The notes: generated from the sequence alone by a model not told the origin. Positions 24,097 through 33,407 are shown, counted from the stretch's first letter. The stretch is 64,000 bases of DNA from Microbacterium sp. W4I4 (GCF_030816235.1 NZ_JAUSXT010000001.1:3348001-3412000); one strand, 5' to 3'. Made by a program: numbers and translations.

Positions 24097-24750
24097 TCAG
24101 TCGACGCCGTAGATGGCGCGGCACGCGCGCTCGGCGGCATCCGCATCCCTGACGTGGAGCGCATCGTCCAGCTCCGCACAGCCGGCGATCAGCTGCGGGC
24201 GGTGCGCCGGCGTGATCGTGAAGCGCCGCAGCGCCCGGGCCAGCGCCATGCGGGACTCGTCGACGAGCATCTGCTGCAATCCGTTTCCTGAGCGCGCAGC
24301 GAGATAGCCGATCACCTCTCCGCGCGCCTCGGAGCATGCGCTGGAGTCGTCCACCGACGCGGAGATCCTCGCGATCATAGGAGACAGCGTGGCGAGATCC
24401 GCCTCGGTCAACCGGGGGCACGCCAGCCGGGTGATGATCCCCGCCTGGTAGCCCGCGAAATCGTGCGCGGCCTCGATCGCCTGCGGTGTGAGGGCGGTCA
24501 CCTCGGTGAAGCGGCTCGGGTACATCGTCACGAGGCCGATGCGCTCCAGTCGCTGCAAGGCCTCTCGCACCGGGGTGCGTGAGACTGCGAGCTCACTTGC
24601 CAGATCGGCATCCCGGATGCGGGTTCCCGGCGCCAATACGCCGGTCGCGATCCGCTCTCCGATCAGCCGGAACACACCCTCGGCGAGCAGTTGCTTCTTC
24701 GTGTCGTTGTCGTGGAATTCCATCCGCGGTCGCTCGACGTCCACCATCAT
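24097..24750 (-). CDS. GntR-family transcriptional regulator (FCD-like)
   Basis: The protein has a GntR winged helix at about 10-75 (LASELAVSRTPVREALQRLERIGLV) and a helical C-terminal domain of about 135 residues. The start is uncertain. The frame is open to a TTG at 24816, with ATGs at 24759, 24750, 24747 and 24723. ATG 24750 is chosen because TGGGGA lies about ten bases upstream and it leaves a normal short N-terminal arm (217 residues). No target gene is obvious. The neighbours are a hydrolase gene (convergent) and yajQ. Confidence 0.85.
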   Translation of the reverse strand: MMVDVERPRMEFHDNDTKKQLLAEGVFRLIGERIATGVLAPGTRIRDADLASELAVSRTPVREALQRLERIGLVTMYPSRFTEVTALTPQAIEAAHDFAGYQAGIITRLACPRLTEADLATLSPMIARISASVDDSSACSEARGEVIGYLAARSGNGLQQMLVDESRMALARALRRFTITPAHRPQLIAGCAELDDALHVRDADAAERACRAIYGVD

Positions 24751-24886
24751 CCCCACCATTCCCCAGACAGTCACTGCTCGGGACGCCCCTAACGCCCCGC
24801 ACTGCACGTACTGCAAGCACTATATCGGCTCGTTGGGGTCGGCTGGGCGGTGAGCAGTATTTCGCTCACGTGCGGGTCGGCCGGAC

Positions 24887-25375
24887 TCAGCGGTAGTTGA
24901 TGAACTGCAGGTCGACGTCCAGATCGCTGCCCTTGAGCAGGGCGATGACGGACTGCAGATCGTCGCGGCTCTTGGACTGCACGCGCAGCTCGTCGCCCTG
25001 GATCTGGCTCTTCACGCCCTTGGGGCCCTCGTCCCGGATGATCTTGCTGATCTTCTTCGCGTTCTCGCTGGAGATGCCGTCCTTGATCGTCGACACGATC
25101 CGGTACTCCTTGCCGCTGGCGAAGGGCTCACCCGACTCCAGGCTCTTCAGTGAGATGCCGCGCTTGATGAGCTTGGACTGGAACACGTCGAGCACCGCCT
25201 TGGCGCGCTCCTCGGAGTTCGCCTTGATGAGGATGTCTTCGCCGCTCCAGGCGACGGAGGCGTCGGTGCCCTTGAAGTCGTAGCGCTGCTCGACCTCCTT
25301 GCGGGCCTGGTTCAATGCGTTTTCGGCCTCCTGGTGGTCAACCTTGGAGACGATGTCGAACGAGGAATCAGCCAT
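24887..25375 (-). CDS. YajQ-family nucleotide-binding protein
   Basis: This 162-residue protein of the YajQ/UPF0234 family has two ferredoxin-like halves. The N-terminus [20 protein letters not shown] and the C-terminus [12 protein letters not shown] are diagnostic. Some members bind cyclic di-GMP and RNA. The cellular role here is not known. TAGACT on the minus strand lies exactly six bases before the ATG, so the transcript is probably leaderless. It diverges from the maltodextrin operon. Confidence 0.95.
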   Translation of the reverse strand: MADSSFDIVSKVDHQEAENALNQARKEVEQRYDFKGTDASVAWSGEDILIKANSEERAKAVLDVFQSKLIKRGISLKSLESGEPFASGKEYRIVSTIKDGISSENAKKISKIIRDEGPKGVKSQIQGDELRVQSKSRDDLQSVIALLKGSDLDVDLQFINYR

Positions 25376-25381
25376 GGCGGA

Positions 25382-25387
25382 AGTCTA
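25382..25387 (-). promoter_or_regulatory. -10 element of leaderless yajQ
   Basis: On the minus strand TAGACT is followed by six bases and the yajQ ATG. Confidence 0.5.
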
Positions 25388-25413
25388 TCGAGGTTGTCAG
25401 CAGAAGACCGTTT

Positions 25414-25427
25414 TGGAAGCGCTTCCA
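25414..25427. promoter_or_regulatory. LacI-family operator, distal site
   Basis: TGGAAGCGCTTCCA is a perfect 14-bp palindrome with the central CG step typical of LacI/GalR-family operators such as MalR sites. It lies 149 bases upstream of malE and 27 bases upstream of the yajQ -10 element. It is paired with a second site 98 bases downstream. Confidence 0.75.
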
Positions 25428-25511
25428 TGGCAGTAGTGACTCCTCGCCTCCGATAACAGGTTGATATCGACCAAATGAAGACTCGCGTGCAGGCCCTGGT
25501 CCGGGTCATAC

Positions 25512-25525
25512 TGTAAGCGCTTGCA
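25512..25525. promoter_or_regulatory. LacI-family operator, proximal site
   Basis: TGTAAGCGCTTGCA is a 12-of-14 palindrome with the same AAGCGCTT core as the distal site. It lies 38 bases before the malE ATG, where a repressor would block the promoter. The 98-base offset between the two sites would allow a DNA loop. No LacI-type gene is in the window. Confidence 0.75.
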
Positions 25526-25562
25526 TATCTCGCAGGCTCCGCATCAAGAGAGGCACACACCA

Positions 25563-26816
25563 ATGAAGGTGACCAAGAGGAGCATCCTCGCGTTCAGCGC
25601 CATCGCCGTCACGTCCGCACTGGCTCTGGCCGGCTGTGCATCATCCACTCCGTCCAGCGATGACAAGGGCGGTGACGACGCAGCCTTCTCCGGCCAGATC
25701 ACGGTCTGGGTCGACGCCGACCGCGCCGACGTCATGAAGGATGCCGCCAAGGAGTTCACGGACGACACCGGCGTGAAGGTCTCTCTCGTGCAGAAGGAGT
25801 TCGGCGAGATCCGCGACCAGTTCGTGCAGCAGGCGCCGACCGGCAAGGGCCCTGACGTCGTCGTGGGCGCCCACGACTGGCTCGGCATCCTCGTCGACAA
25901 CGGCGTGGTCGCCCCCGTCGAGCTCGGCGACCGTTCCGACGAGTTCCAGCAGATCGCCCTCGACGCGTTCAGCTACGACGGTCAGCTGTACGGCGTGCCC
26001 TACGCGATCGAGAACATCGGCCTGATGCGCAACACCGACCTCGTCTCCGAGGCCCCCACCGACTTCGCCGACATGGTCGCGAAGGGCAAGGCCGCGGGAA
26101 CGGACTACGCCTTCCTCGTGGGCCTGGACCCCGAGCAGGCCGATCCCTATCACCTGTACCCGTTCCAGACCTCCTTCGGTGCTCCGGTGTTCGGCCAGAA
26201 TTCCGACGGCAGCTACAACGCCGACGACCTGCAGATCGGCAACGACGGCGGCAAGGAGTTCGCCGCATGGCTCGGCGAGCAGGGCAAGGCCGGCATCCTG
26301 AACACCAACATCACCGGCGACCTCGCCAAGGAGAACTTCCTCGCCGGCAAGTCGCCGTTCTTCCTCACCGGCCCGTGGAACGCGCCCGCCGCAACCGAGA
26401 AGGGTCTGAACATCGCGATCGACCCGATTCCCTCGGCCGGTGGCGAGGACGCGCAGCCCTTCGCCGGCGTGCAGGGCTTCTTCCTCAGTGCGGAGAGCAA
26501 GAACAAGCTCGCCGCCAATGAGTTCCTGCTGAACTACGTCGGCTCCGAGAAGGTGCAGACCGCACTGTACGAGGTCGGCGGACGCGCGCCCGCGCTGACC
26601 GCTGCCTTCGACGCGGCCGTGAAGAACGACCCGATCACCGCGGGCTTCGGCGAGGTCGGCGCGAACGCCGTGCCGATGCCCAGCATCCCCGAGATGGGTG
26701 CCGTCTGGCAGTTCTGGGGTGTCACCGAGACTGCCCTGATCAACGGCAAGGGCGGCGACCCCGCCGCGCTGTGGGACAAGATGACCGCCGACGTCCAGGG
26801 CGCGATCAGCAAGTGA
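25563..26816 (+). CDS. malE: Maltodextrin ABC transporter substrate-binding lipoprotein
   Basis: This 417-residue extracellular binding protein is MalE-like. It has a signal peptide with the lipobox ALAGC (Cys25). Family blocks include GQITVWVDADRADVMKDAAK, GKGPDVVVGAHDWLG, LYGVPYAIENIGLMRNTDL and FFLTGPWNAPA. The frame extends 14 codons upstream, but the ATG at 25563 gives a proper signal peptide. It heads an operon with malF, malG and a GH13 enzyme, so the ligand is most likely maltose or longer maltodextrins. Confidence 0.95.
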   Translation: MKVTKRSILAFSAIAVTSALALAGCASSTPSSDDKGGDDAAFSGQITVWVDADRADVMKDAAKEFTDDTGVKVSLVQKEFGEIRDQFVQQAPTGKGPDVVVGAHDWLGILVDNGVVAPVELGDRSDEFQQIALDAFSYDGQLYGVPYAIENIGLMRNTDLVSEAPTDFADMVAKGKAAGTDYAFLVGLDPEQADPYHLYPFQTSFGAPVFGQNSDGSYNADDLQIGNDGGKEFAAWLGEQGKAGILNTNITGDLAKENFLAGKSPFFLTGPWNAPAATEKGLNIAIDPIPSAGGEDAQPFAGVQGFFLSAESKNKLAANEFLLNYVGSEKVQTALYEVGGRAPALTAAFDAAVKNDPITAGFGEVGANAVPMPSIPEMGAVWQFWGVTETALINGKGGDPAALWDKMTADVQGAISK

Positions 26817-26826
26817 CGGATCAGGG

Positions 26827-26857
26827 GTGGGCGGCATCCGGAGCGGATGCCGCCCAC
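26827..26857 (+). terminator. malE-malF intercistronic hairpin
   Basis: GTGGGCGGCATCCG (26827-26840) and CGGATGCCGCCCAC (26844-26857) form a perfect 14-bp stem with the loop GAG, ten bases after malE. There is no T-run. It would cause partial termination or protect the malE 3' end, which keeps the binding protein more abundant than the permeases. Confidence 0.75.
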
Positions 26858-26901
26858 CTCATCCCCCTCCGCAGATCAGCGACTTTCGACGAGGACAGCC
26901 A

Positions 26902-28518
26902 ATGACGCTCACCCAGGACCCTGAACACGCGGCCCCTGAACAGGCGACGCGAGGCCAGCGTCGCGCCACCCGCATCGCCGAAGCCGCCGGAGGCGGCTGG
27001 GGACTGGTGCTGCTCAAGATCGTCCTGCTCGGGCTGATCCTCGCGTTCGCGGTGTTCGCCGCGCTCGTCCTGATCCGTACCGACCAGTGGGTCCCCGCGA
27101 TCCTCGTCGTCGCCGTCGCACTGCTCGCCGTCTGGGTGTACACGGGACGGGGGCGGCTGCCCGCCAAGTACCTCATGCCCGGGCTCGTCTTCCTGTTCGT
27201 GTTCCAGGTGTTCGCCGCGCTGTACACCGGCTACGTCGCCTTCACGAACTACGGCACAGGGCACAACGCCGACAAGGACAGCGCGGTCAACGCGCTGATG
27301 CTCTCGGCGCAGGAGCGCGTACCCGACTCCGCCGCCTACGAGCTCACCATCGTCGACCAGCTGGGGGAGCTGTCCTTCCTGGTCACCGACCCGGACGGCG
27401 ACGTGCAGCTCGGCGGTGAGGAGCGCCCGCTCGAGGACGTCTCGGATGCCGAGATGAAGAACGGCAAGGCCGTCGGCCTGTCCGGCTACACGACCCTGAA
27501 GTTCGGCGACATCGTCGCCCAGCAGGCGAAGATCGCCGACATGTCGGTGCCGATCAGCTCCGATCCCAACGACGGCGTGCTGCGCACGCCCGATGGATCC
27601 TCCGCGTACGCGTACACCTCCAAACTCGTCTACGACGAAGCCGCCGGAACCATGACGGACACGCGCAGCGGGGCCGTGTACAGCGACATCGGCACCGGGG
27701 CGTTCACCGCCGACGACGGCACCGAGCTCAAGCCCGGCTGGCAGATCACCGTCGGCTTCGACAACTTCACCCGCGCGTTCACCGAGGAGTCGATCCGCGA
27801 TCCCTTCCTGCAGGTGCTGGTGTGGACCTTCGTCTTCGCGATCCTCTCGGTGCTCACCTGTTTCGCGCTCGGACTCTTCCTCGCGATCGTGTTCAACGAC
27901 CCGCGGATGAAGTCGAAGAAGTACTACCGGGTGCTGATGATCCTGCCCTACGCGTTCCCCGGGTTCCTCTCCGCGCTGGTGTGGGCGGGGATGATGAACC
28001 AGGAGTTCGGCTTCCTCAACGTCGTGCTGTTCGGGGGCGCCGACATCCCCTGGCTGACGAACGAGTGGCTGGCGAAGTTCAGCATCATCCTGGTCAACCT
28101 GTGGCTGGGCTTCCCGTACATGTTCCTCATCTGCACGGGAGCCCTGCAGTCCATCCCCGAGGACGTGCAGGAGGCCGCCAAGGTGGACGGTGCCAGCGCC
28201 TGGCAGGTGTTCCGCGCCATCAAGCTGCCACTGCTGCTGGTCGCGGTCGCCCCGCTGCTGATCTCGTCGTTCGCGTTCAACTTCAACAACTTCAGCCTGA
28301 TCTACATGCTCACCGGCGGCGGGCCGCGTGACATCACCGCAGGCGTGAACGTCGGTGCCACCGACATCCTGATCACGATGGTCTACAAGGTCGCGTTCGT
28401 CGGATCGACCTCCGACTACGGCCTCGCGAGCGCCTTCTCGATCATCATCTTCATCCTCGTCGCGACCATCTCGGTCATCGCGTTCCGGCGCACCAAGGCC
28501 CTGGAGGATCTGAACTGA
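26902..28518 (+). CDS. malF: Maltodextrin ABC permease MalF, with large extracytoplasmic loop
   Basis: This 538-residue permease is longer than most sugar permeases. After three N-terminal helices (about 35-135) comes a hydrophilic insert of about 170 residues, comparable to the MalF P2 domain that contacts the binding protein. The transport core with further helices then follows. The EAA loop is EDVQEAAKVDGASAWQVFRAIKLPLL. The frame is open upstream. The ATG at 26902 follows CGAGGACAG and precedes MTLTQDPE. No ATPase gene is linked. Confidence 0.95.
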   Translation: MTLTQDPEHAAPEQATRGQRRATRIAEAAGGGWGLVLLKIVLLGLILAFAVFAALVLIRTDQWVPAILVVAVALLAVWVYTGRGRLPAKYLMPGLVFLFVFQVFAALYTGYVAFTNYGTGHNADKDSAVNALMLSAQERVPDSAAYELTIVDQLGELSFLVTDPDGDVQLGGEERPLEDVSDAEMKNGKAVGLSGYTTLKFGDIVAQQAKIADMSVPISSDPNDGVLRTPDGSSAYAYTSKLVYDEAAGTMTDTRSGAVYSDIGTGAFTADDGTELKPGWQITVGFDNFTRAFTEESIRDPFLQVLVWTFVFAILSVLTCFALGLFLAIVFNDPRMKSKKYYRVLMILPYAFPGFLSALVWAGMMNQEFGFLNVVLFGGADIPWLTNEWLAKFSIILVNLWLGFPYMFLICTGALQSIPEDVQEAAKVDGASAWQVFRAIKLPLLLVAVAPLLISSFAFNFNNFSLIYMLTGGGPRDITAGVNVGATDILITMVYKVAFVGSTSDYGLASAFSIIIFILVATISVIAFRRTKALEDLN

Positions 28519-28519
28519 C

Positions 28520-29470
28520 ATGAGCACCACCCAGACCCCGGCGCCCTCCACCAGCGCGATCGTCACCGGCACCGGTACCGGCACCGGCATCCGAGGCGAG
28601 GGTCGCGCACCCCGGCGTCCCTTCCGCAAGTACTTCCGCGAGACCGGATGGCGACACCTCGTCGGCATCGTCGCGACCGTGTTCGCGCTGTTCCCGCTGC
28701 TGTACGTCATCAGCGCATCCCTGAACCCAGGCGGCACGCTGCTCACCGCGAACTCGCTCTTCGGCAACTTCGACATCGGCAGCTACGTCGAGCTGTTCCA
28801 GAACCCGTCGCAGCCCTACGGCGCCTGGTTCATGAACACGCTGGTGATCGGGGCCACCACCTCGGTCATGACCGTGCTGCTCGGCGCGCTCGCCGCCTAC
28901 AGCTTCTCCCGGATGCGGTTCGCCGGCCGGCGGTTCACCCTCACCGCGCTGCTGGTCGTGCAGATGTTCCCGCAGATGCTCGCCATGGTCGCGATCTTCC
29001 TGATCATGGTGACGATCAGCGACATCTTCCCCGCGATCGGCCTGAACACCCAGATCGGACTGATCATGGTGTACCTCGGTGGCGCGCTCGGGGCGAACAC
29101 CTACCTCATGTACGGGTTCTTCAACACCGTGCCGGCATCGATCGACGAGGCCGCGAAGATCGACGGTGCGGGCCATGCGCGCATCTTCTTCACGATCATC
29201 CTGCGTCTGGTCGCCCCGATCCTCGCGGTGGTCGGCCTGCTGAGCTTCATCGGCACATCGAGCGAGTTCATCCTGGCATCCGTGATCCTCGTCGATCCCG
29301 AGAAGCAGACCCTCGCCGTCGGCCTGTACCGCTTCGTCTCCGACGAGTTCTCCAAGAACTGGAGCGTGTTCGCCGCCGGCGCCGTGCTCGCGGCGATCCT
29401 GCCGGTCGCGCTCTTCCTCGCACTGCAGAAGTACATCGTCGGCGGTCTGACCGCCGGCAGCGTCAAGTAG
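28520..29470 (+). CDS. malG: Maltodextrin ABC permease MalG
   Basis: This 316-residue membrane protein has six predicted helices after a 40-residue basic N-terminal arm that includes a Thr/Gly repeat (TGTGTGTG). The EAA loop is ASIDEAAKIDGAGHARIFFTIILRLV. It starts two bases after the malF stop. It pairs with MalF to form the channel. Confidence 0.95.
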   Translation: MSTTQTPAPSTSAIVTGTGTGTGIRGEGRAPRRPFRKYFRETGWRHLVGIVATVFALFPLLYVISASLNPGGTLLTANSLFGNFDIGSYVELFQNPSQPYGAWFMNTLVIGATTSVMTVLLGALAAYSFSRMRFAGRRFTLTALLVVQMFPQMLAMVAIFLIMVTISDIFPAIGLNTQIGLIMVYLGGALGANTYLMYGFFNTVPASIDEAAKIDGAGHARIFFTIILRLVAPILAVVGLLSFIGTSSEFILASVILVDPEKQTLAVGLYRFVSDEFSKNWSVFAAGAVLAAILPVALFLALQKYIVGGLTAGSVK

Positions 29471-29599
29471 CGGATGCCAGGGGCACCCCACCCGTGCCAG
29501 AATCTCACCGACAGACAACTCAAGGGCTCTGCCATGGCCTCGGCCGTGCAACCACGTCGCTCTCCGACGGGGTGCACCCGTCGTCATGAAAGGCCTGAC

Positions 29600-31492
29600 A
29601 TGAATCTGCTCCCTCACCACGACGGTTCGCCGCTGTACGTGTCCGACGACGCGCCCGAACTCGGAGACACCGTCACCGTGCGCCTTCGGGTGCCCGCCGG
29701 CTACGGCCCGCTCGCGGCCGTGCGCACCCGCTCCAACCCCGACCACGAGCCGCAGTGGACGGATGCCGTGCACACCGGTTCCGCCGACGGCTGGGACTGG
29801 TGGGAGGCGCCGATCACGGTGCGCAATCGTCGGCACGGCTACCGCTTCGTGCTCGTGCACGAGGGCGGGCGGGTGGAATGGCTGAACCAGACCGGCATCC
29901 ACACCCTGGAGACCCTGGATGCCGAGGACTTCGCCGTCGTCGCCCACCCCGCGCCTCCCGCGTGGCTGCACGGGTCGGTGATGTACCAGGTCTTCCCGGA
30001 CCGGTTCGCTCGGTCCACGCAGGCGGATCAGCATCCGACGCCCGAGTGGGCGATCGCGGCGACCTGGGATGAGCCGGTCGATCCGGTCATGCCCGGCCGC
30101 TCGCAGCAGTTCTACGGCGGCGACATTCCAGGGATCACGGAACATCTCGATCACCTCGTCGCTCTCGGCGTGGACCTGCTGTATCTGACGCCCGTGTTCC
30201 CCGCCGGATCCAACCATCGCTACGACGCGGCGAGCTTCGATTCGATCGATCCGCTGCTCGGCGGCGATGAGGCATACATCCGCCTCATCGAGGAGGCGCA
30301 CGCCCGCGGCATCCGCGTGATCGGCGATCTCACCAGCAACCACTCCGGTGACCGGCACGAGTGGTTCCAGCAGGCGCTCGGCAAGCCGGGCGCCGAGACC
30401 GAGAGCTACTACTACTTCACCGACGAGGGCAACACCGAGTACGAGTCGTGGTTGGGCACCCCGACGCTGCCCAAGTTCAACTGGGCGTCCGAGGCACTGC
30501 GCGAGCGGTTCATCACGGGGGAGGACTCCGTGGTCGCCAAGTGGCTCAAGCCGCCGTACTCGATCGACGGCTGGCGCATCGACGTGGCGAACATGACCGG
30601 GCGCCTGGGCGACATCGACCTGAACGCCGAGGTGCGCTCGCTGCTGCGCGAGACGATGCTCGCCATCAACCCTGAGGCGATCCTGCTGGGGGAGTCCACG
30701 AACGACGCCGCCAGCGACCTGCAGGGCGACGGCTGGCACGGTGCGATGACATACCCGTCGTTCACGCGTCCGCTGTGGGGCTGGCTGAGCGAGCCGACCG
30801 GGGAGCCGTACCTGAACGGCGAGGGTGAGCAGCTCACCGACCCGTGGTTCTTCGGGCAGCCGATCGGCGGCATCCCGCGGTACTCGGCCCAGGAATTCGC
30901 GGATGCCGTGACGCGCTTCACCGCCGGCATCCCGTGGCGGGTGCGGCTCGGCAACATGCAGCCGCTCGACACGCATGACACGGCCCGCTTCGCGACGAAC
31001 GCCGCACCGGGCGCCCTGCCTGTGGCGGTCGGACTGTCGATGACCATGCCGGGCGTGCCGGTCGTGTTCGCCGGCGACGAGTTCGGCCTCACCGGCACCG
31101 ACGGCGAGGCCAGCCGCACGCCCATGCCGTGGTCGCGGCAGGACGAGCCCGCGCTCGCCGAGACGTTCACGACGTACCGCTCGCTGGTCGAGCTGCGCCG
31201 CGCGCATCCTGCGCTCGCGAACGGCGGAATGCGCTGGCTGCACGTCGACGACGAGACCGTCGTCTTCGTGCGCGAGAGCACGGAGGAGAGCGTGCTCGTG
31301 CTGGCGACGCGTGGGGGAGCGGATGCCGAGCTCGCGCCCGGCGCGCTGCCCGGCGCCGCGCGGGCGGAGGCCCTGTTCGGAGACGCCACGCTGGCCGTGG
31401 CATCCGACGGCGCCGTGATGCTCGCCGCCGATGGACCCGCTTTCGCGGCCTGGTCACTTCCCGGGGTGCGCATCCCCGGCGGGCGCGCGTGA
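29600..31492 (+). CDS. GH13 alpha-glucanohydrolase (maltogenic amylase/alpha-glucosidase type)
   Basis: This 630-residue alpha-amylase-family enzyme has an N-terminal beta-sandwich (about 1-115) and a (beta/alpha)8 catalytic barrel. The nucleophile is Asp328 in GWRIDVAN, the acid/base is Glu365 in ILLGEST, and the third acidic residue lies in LDTHDTARF. VMYQVFPDRF opens the barrel. There is no signal peptide, so it works in the cytoplasm on imported maltodextrins. The frame extends 42 codons upstream. The ATG at 29600 is chosen because AAAGG precedes it. An in-frame ATG at 29534 is an alternative. It is the last enzyme of the mal operon. Confidence 0.93.
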   Translation: MNLLPHHDGSPLYVSDDAPELGDTVTVRLRVPAGYGPLAAVRTRSNPDHEPQWTDAVHTGSADGWDWWEAPITVRNRRHGYRFVLVHEGGRVEWLNQTGIHTLETLDAEDFAVVAHPAPPAWLHGSVMYQVFPDRFARSTQADQHPTPEWAIAATWDEPVDPVMPGRSQQFYGGDIPGITEHLDHLVALGVDLLYLTPVFPAGSNHRYDAASFDSIDPLLGGDEAYIRLIEEAHARGIRVIGDLTSNHSGDRHEWFQQALGKPGAETESYYYFTDEGNTEYESWLGTPTLPKFNWASEALRERFITGEDSVVAKWLKPPYSIDGWRIDVANMTGRLGDIDLNAEVRSLLRETMLAINPEAILLGESTNDAASDLQGDGWHGAMTYPSFTRPLWGWLSEPTGEPYLNGEGEQLTDPWFFGQPIGGIPRYSAQEFADAVTRFTAGIPWRVRLGNMQPLDTHDTARFATNAAPGALPVAVGLSMTMPGVPVVFAGDEFGLTGTDGEASRTPMPWSRQDEPALAETFTTYRSLVELRRAHPALANGGMRWLHVDDETVVFVRESTEESVLVLATRGGADAELAPGALPGAARAEALFGDATLAVASDGAVMLAADGPAFAAWSLPGVRIPGGRA

Positions 31493-32271
31493 CCGCGCAG
31501 GCCTACGAGGCCCTCAGTCGAGGCCTTGCCGAAGCGGTGCTCTCGCATGACGACCTCATCGGCCTCGTGCTGCTGGGGTCCGCGTCCGAGGAGGCGCGAG
31601 AGCGCCGCGATGAATGGTCCGACCACGACTTCTTCGCGGTCATCGCCGAAGGACACGGAACCGAGCTGCGACCCGACCTGCGCTGGCTGCCCGAGCAGCA
31701 CCGGATCGTGCTCACCGCCCGCGAGGGAGAGATCGGCTTCGTCGCGGTGTACGACGACGGGCACGTCTTCGAGTTCGCGTTGGCGGAAGCCGCCGAGCTC
31801 TCCGATGCGCTCGCTGCGGAGGCGACGGTCGTGGTGGACGACGAGGCGCTCACCACGACCGGGCTCGTCGAGCGGGCTCGGCATCGGGCGCTGGCAGCGG
31901 ACGTCTTCGACCCGGTGAACGATGCGCGGCTGGTGCTCGTGAAGCTGCTGATCGGGGTCGGCCGCGTCAGGCGCGGAGAACGCCTGAACGGGGGCGCGTT
32001 CATCAGGCAATGGGCGGTCAACCATCTGGTGCGGGCCGTCCGCGGCCGGCTTGCGGACTCCTCGACGACGCTGCGCGACGTGAACGACCCTGTGCGGCGA
32101 TTCGAGCGCGATCATCCCGAGTGGGGTGAGCGCGTGGCATCCGCGCTGGCGCAGCCGGAGGAGGACGCGGCGCTGGCTCTCTTCCGTCTCCTTCGTGAGC
32201 TCGAGCCGGGGTGGGAGGCGTTTCCGACCCGTGCGGCCGACGTCGTCGCCGTGCGCCTGGGCTGGCGCTGA
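31489..32271 (+). CDS. Nucleotidyltransferase-fold protein
   Basis: This 260-residue protein carries the signature LVLLGSASEEARERRDEWSD followed by HDFF at about 25-48. This is a Gly-Ser motif with a downstream Asp-x-Asp-like pair, as in minimal and antibiotic nucleotidyltransferases. The rest is helical (about 115-250), similar to the C-terminal halves of those enzymes. The substrate is unknown. The GTG start overlaps the GH13 stop by four bases, so it is translated as part of the mal operon. A link to maltose metabolism is not obvious. Confidence 0.75.
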   Translation: MTAQAYEALSRGLAEAVLSHDDLIGLVLLGSASEEARERRDEWSDHDFFAVIAEGHGTELRPDLRWLPEQHRIVLTAREGEIGFVAVYDDGHVFEFALAEAAELSDALAAEATVVVDDEALTTTGLVERARHRALAADVFDPVNDARLVLVKLLIGVGRVRRGERLNGGAFIRQWAVNHLVRAVRGRLADSSTTLRDVNDPVRRFERDHPEWGERVASALAQPEEDAALALFRLLRELEPGWEAFPTRAADVVAVRLGWR

Positions 32272-32294
32272 CCGCTCGCCCTTCTTCCCCTCCC

Positions 32295-32365
32295 CGCGAG
32301 ACTTCACTTCCCGCATGAGACGGATGCTCCTGCGTGCCGTCTCATGCTGGGACAGAAGTCTCGCG
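32295..32365. repeat. 71-bp palindromic element, copy D
   Basis: The outer block CGCGAGA (32295-32301), 11 bases, inner block GCATGAGAC (32313-32321), a 17-base centre, GTCTCATGC (32339-32347), 11 bases, and TCTCGCG (32359-32365) make a long hairpin. Flanking CCC and GGG extend the stem to 32292-32368. Its block order and spacing are identical to copies A, B and C. It lies 23 bases after the nucleotidyltransferase gene and upstream of padR. It could also act as a terminator. Confidence 0.85.
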
Positions 32366-32420
32366 GGGTCGAAGGGCTCGCGGGGTCGAAGGTGGTGCGG
32401 GCGGTGGTGTGGCGGTGTCT

Positions 32421-32451
32421 TGTCACGCATGCTAGCTTGTGAGGCATGACA
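32421..32451. promoter_or_regulatory. Possible PadR operator over the padR start
   Basis: TGTCACGC (32421-32428) and GCATGACA (32444-32451) form an inverted repeat with one mismatch around GATGCTAGC-like palindromic sequence, overlapping the padR start codon. TAGCTT (32433-32438) seven bases before the ATG could be the -10 element. Autoregulation is inferred. Confidence 0.35.
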
Positions 32452-32772
32452 GCGGACGTGGGTGCGCAGATGCGCAAAGGGGTGGTCGAGTACTGCGTGC
32501 TCGGCCTGCTCGCCCGCGAACCGATGTATGGATGGCAGCTCGCCGACGCGCTCACCGCGCCCGGGCTGATCGCCAGCATCGGCACGCTGTATCCGCTGCT
32601 CGGGCGCCTGCGCGACAACGGCTGGGTGTCGACCTTCGACCAGCCCTCCGACGCCGGTCCGGTGCGCAGGTACTACCGGCTGACGGATGCCGGTATCGCC
32701 CAGCTCGTGCTGTTCCGGCGGCAGTGGATGCCCTTCGCCCAGACCGTCTCGTCCCTGGTGGGAGAGGAATGA
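32446..32772 (+). CDS. PadR-family transcriptional regulator
   Basis: This 108-residue winged-helix regulator shows the typical PadR blocks: VLGLLAREPMYGWQLADAL at about 19-37, IGTLYPLLGRLRDNGWV and RRYYRLTDAG. The length is normal for the short PadR type. The stop overlaps the next gene's region, and the pair padR plus HAAS-domain membrane protein is a common two-gene unit. The unit lies inside the cassette bracketed by palindromes D and C. Confidence 0.93.
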   Translation: MTADVGAQMRKGVVEYCVLGLLAREPMYGWQLADALTAPGLIASIGTLYPLLGRLRDNGWVSTFDQPSDAGPVRRYYRLTDAGIAQLVLFRRQWMPFAQTVSSLVGEE

Positions 32773-32774
32773 CC

Positions 32775-33407
32775 ATGATGACCACCACCTCCGACTACCT
32801 CGCCCGGTTGGACGTCGCGCTGCGCGACGTGCCGCACGGGGTCGCCGCCGAGATCCGCGCCGGCATCGCCGAGGAGCTCTCGAGTCTCGGGCCGGATGCC
32901 GCCGAGCAGCGCATCGCGCAGCTCGGCGACCCGGCCGTGATCGCGCGAGAGGCGATGGATGCCGGCGGGTACGTGCCGCCCGCGGCGTTCGCACCTGCGG
33001 TCGTGCCGGCCCCGGTGCCGCTGACCCGCTCGCGCGGCTTCGCGATCGCGGCGGCGATCGCGCTGAGCTTCGGCGGGTTCCTCGTACCGTTCGTCGGCGG
33101 GCTCGTCGGCGCGGTGATGGTCGTGATGAGCGGCATGTGGCGCACCTGGGAGAAGGTCGTCGCGATCTGCGCGCCGCTCGTGCTGTTCGGGGTCGTCCTG
33201 CTCTTCTCGCTCCCCGCCTACACGACGACTGCCGTCGAGGTGCATGAAGCATCCGGAACGGGCACCGCTCCCGAGGCAGTGAACCCGCTCCTGCCGACCG
33301 TTTACGATTTCGGGCACGTGTCGATCCTCGTGCTCGTGGTGGTCGCGATCCCGGCATCCGGCCTCTGGCTGCTGTGGCGGATGCGGGGTCGCACCGCGGC
33401 TCTCTGA
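32775..33407 (+). CDS. HAAS/DUF1700-type membrane protein
   Basis: This protein of about 210 residues starts with a HAAS-like helical domain (DYLARLDVALRDVPHGVAAE to about residue 60, including LGDPAVIAREAM). It is followed by three or four membrane helices. HAAS-domain proteins are usually encoded next to PadR regulators, as here. ATG 32775 is six bases after GGAGAGGA. ATG 32769 (an ATGA overlap with padR) and ATG 32778 are alternatives. The function is unknown, possibly envelope stress or partner sequestration. Confidence 0.85.
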   Translation: MMTTTSDYLARLDVALRDVPHGVAAEIRAGIAEELSSLGPDAAEQRIAQLGDPAVIAREAMDAGGYVPPAAFAPAVVPAPVPLTRSRGFAIAAAIALSFGGFLVPFVGGLVGAVMVVMSGMWRTWEKVVAICAPLVLFGVVLLFSLPAYTTTAVEVHEASGTGTAPEAVNPLLPTVYDFGHVSILVLVVVAIPASGLWLLWRMRGRTAAL

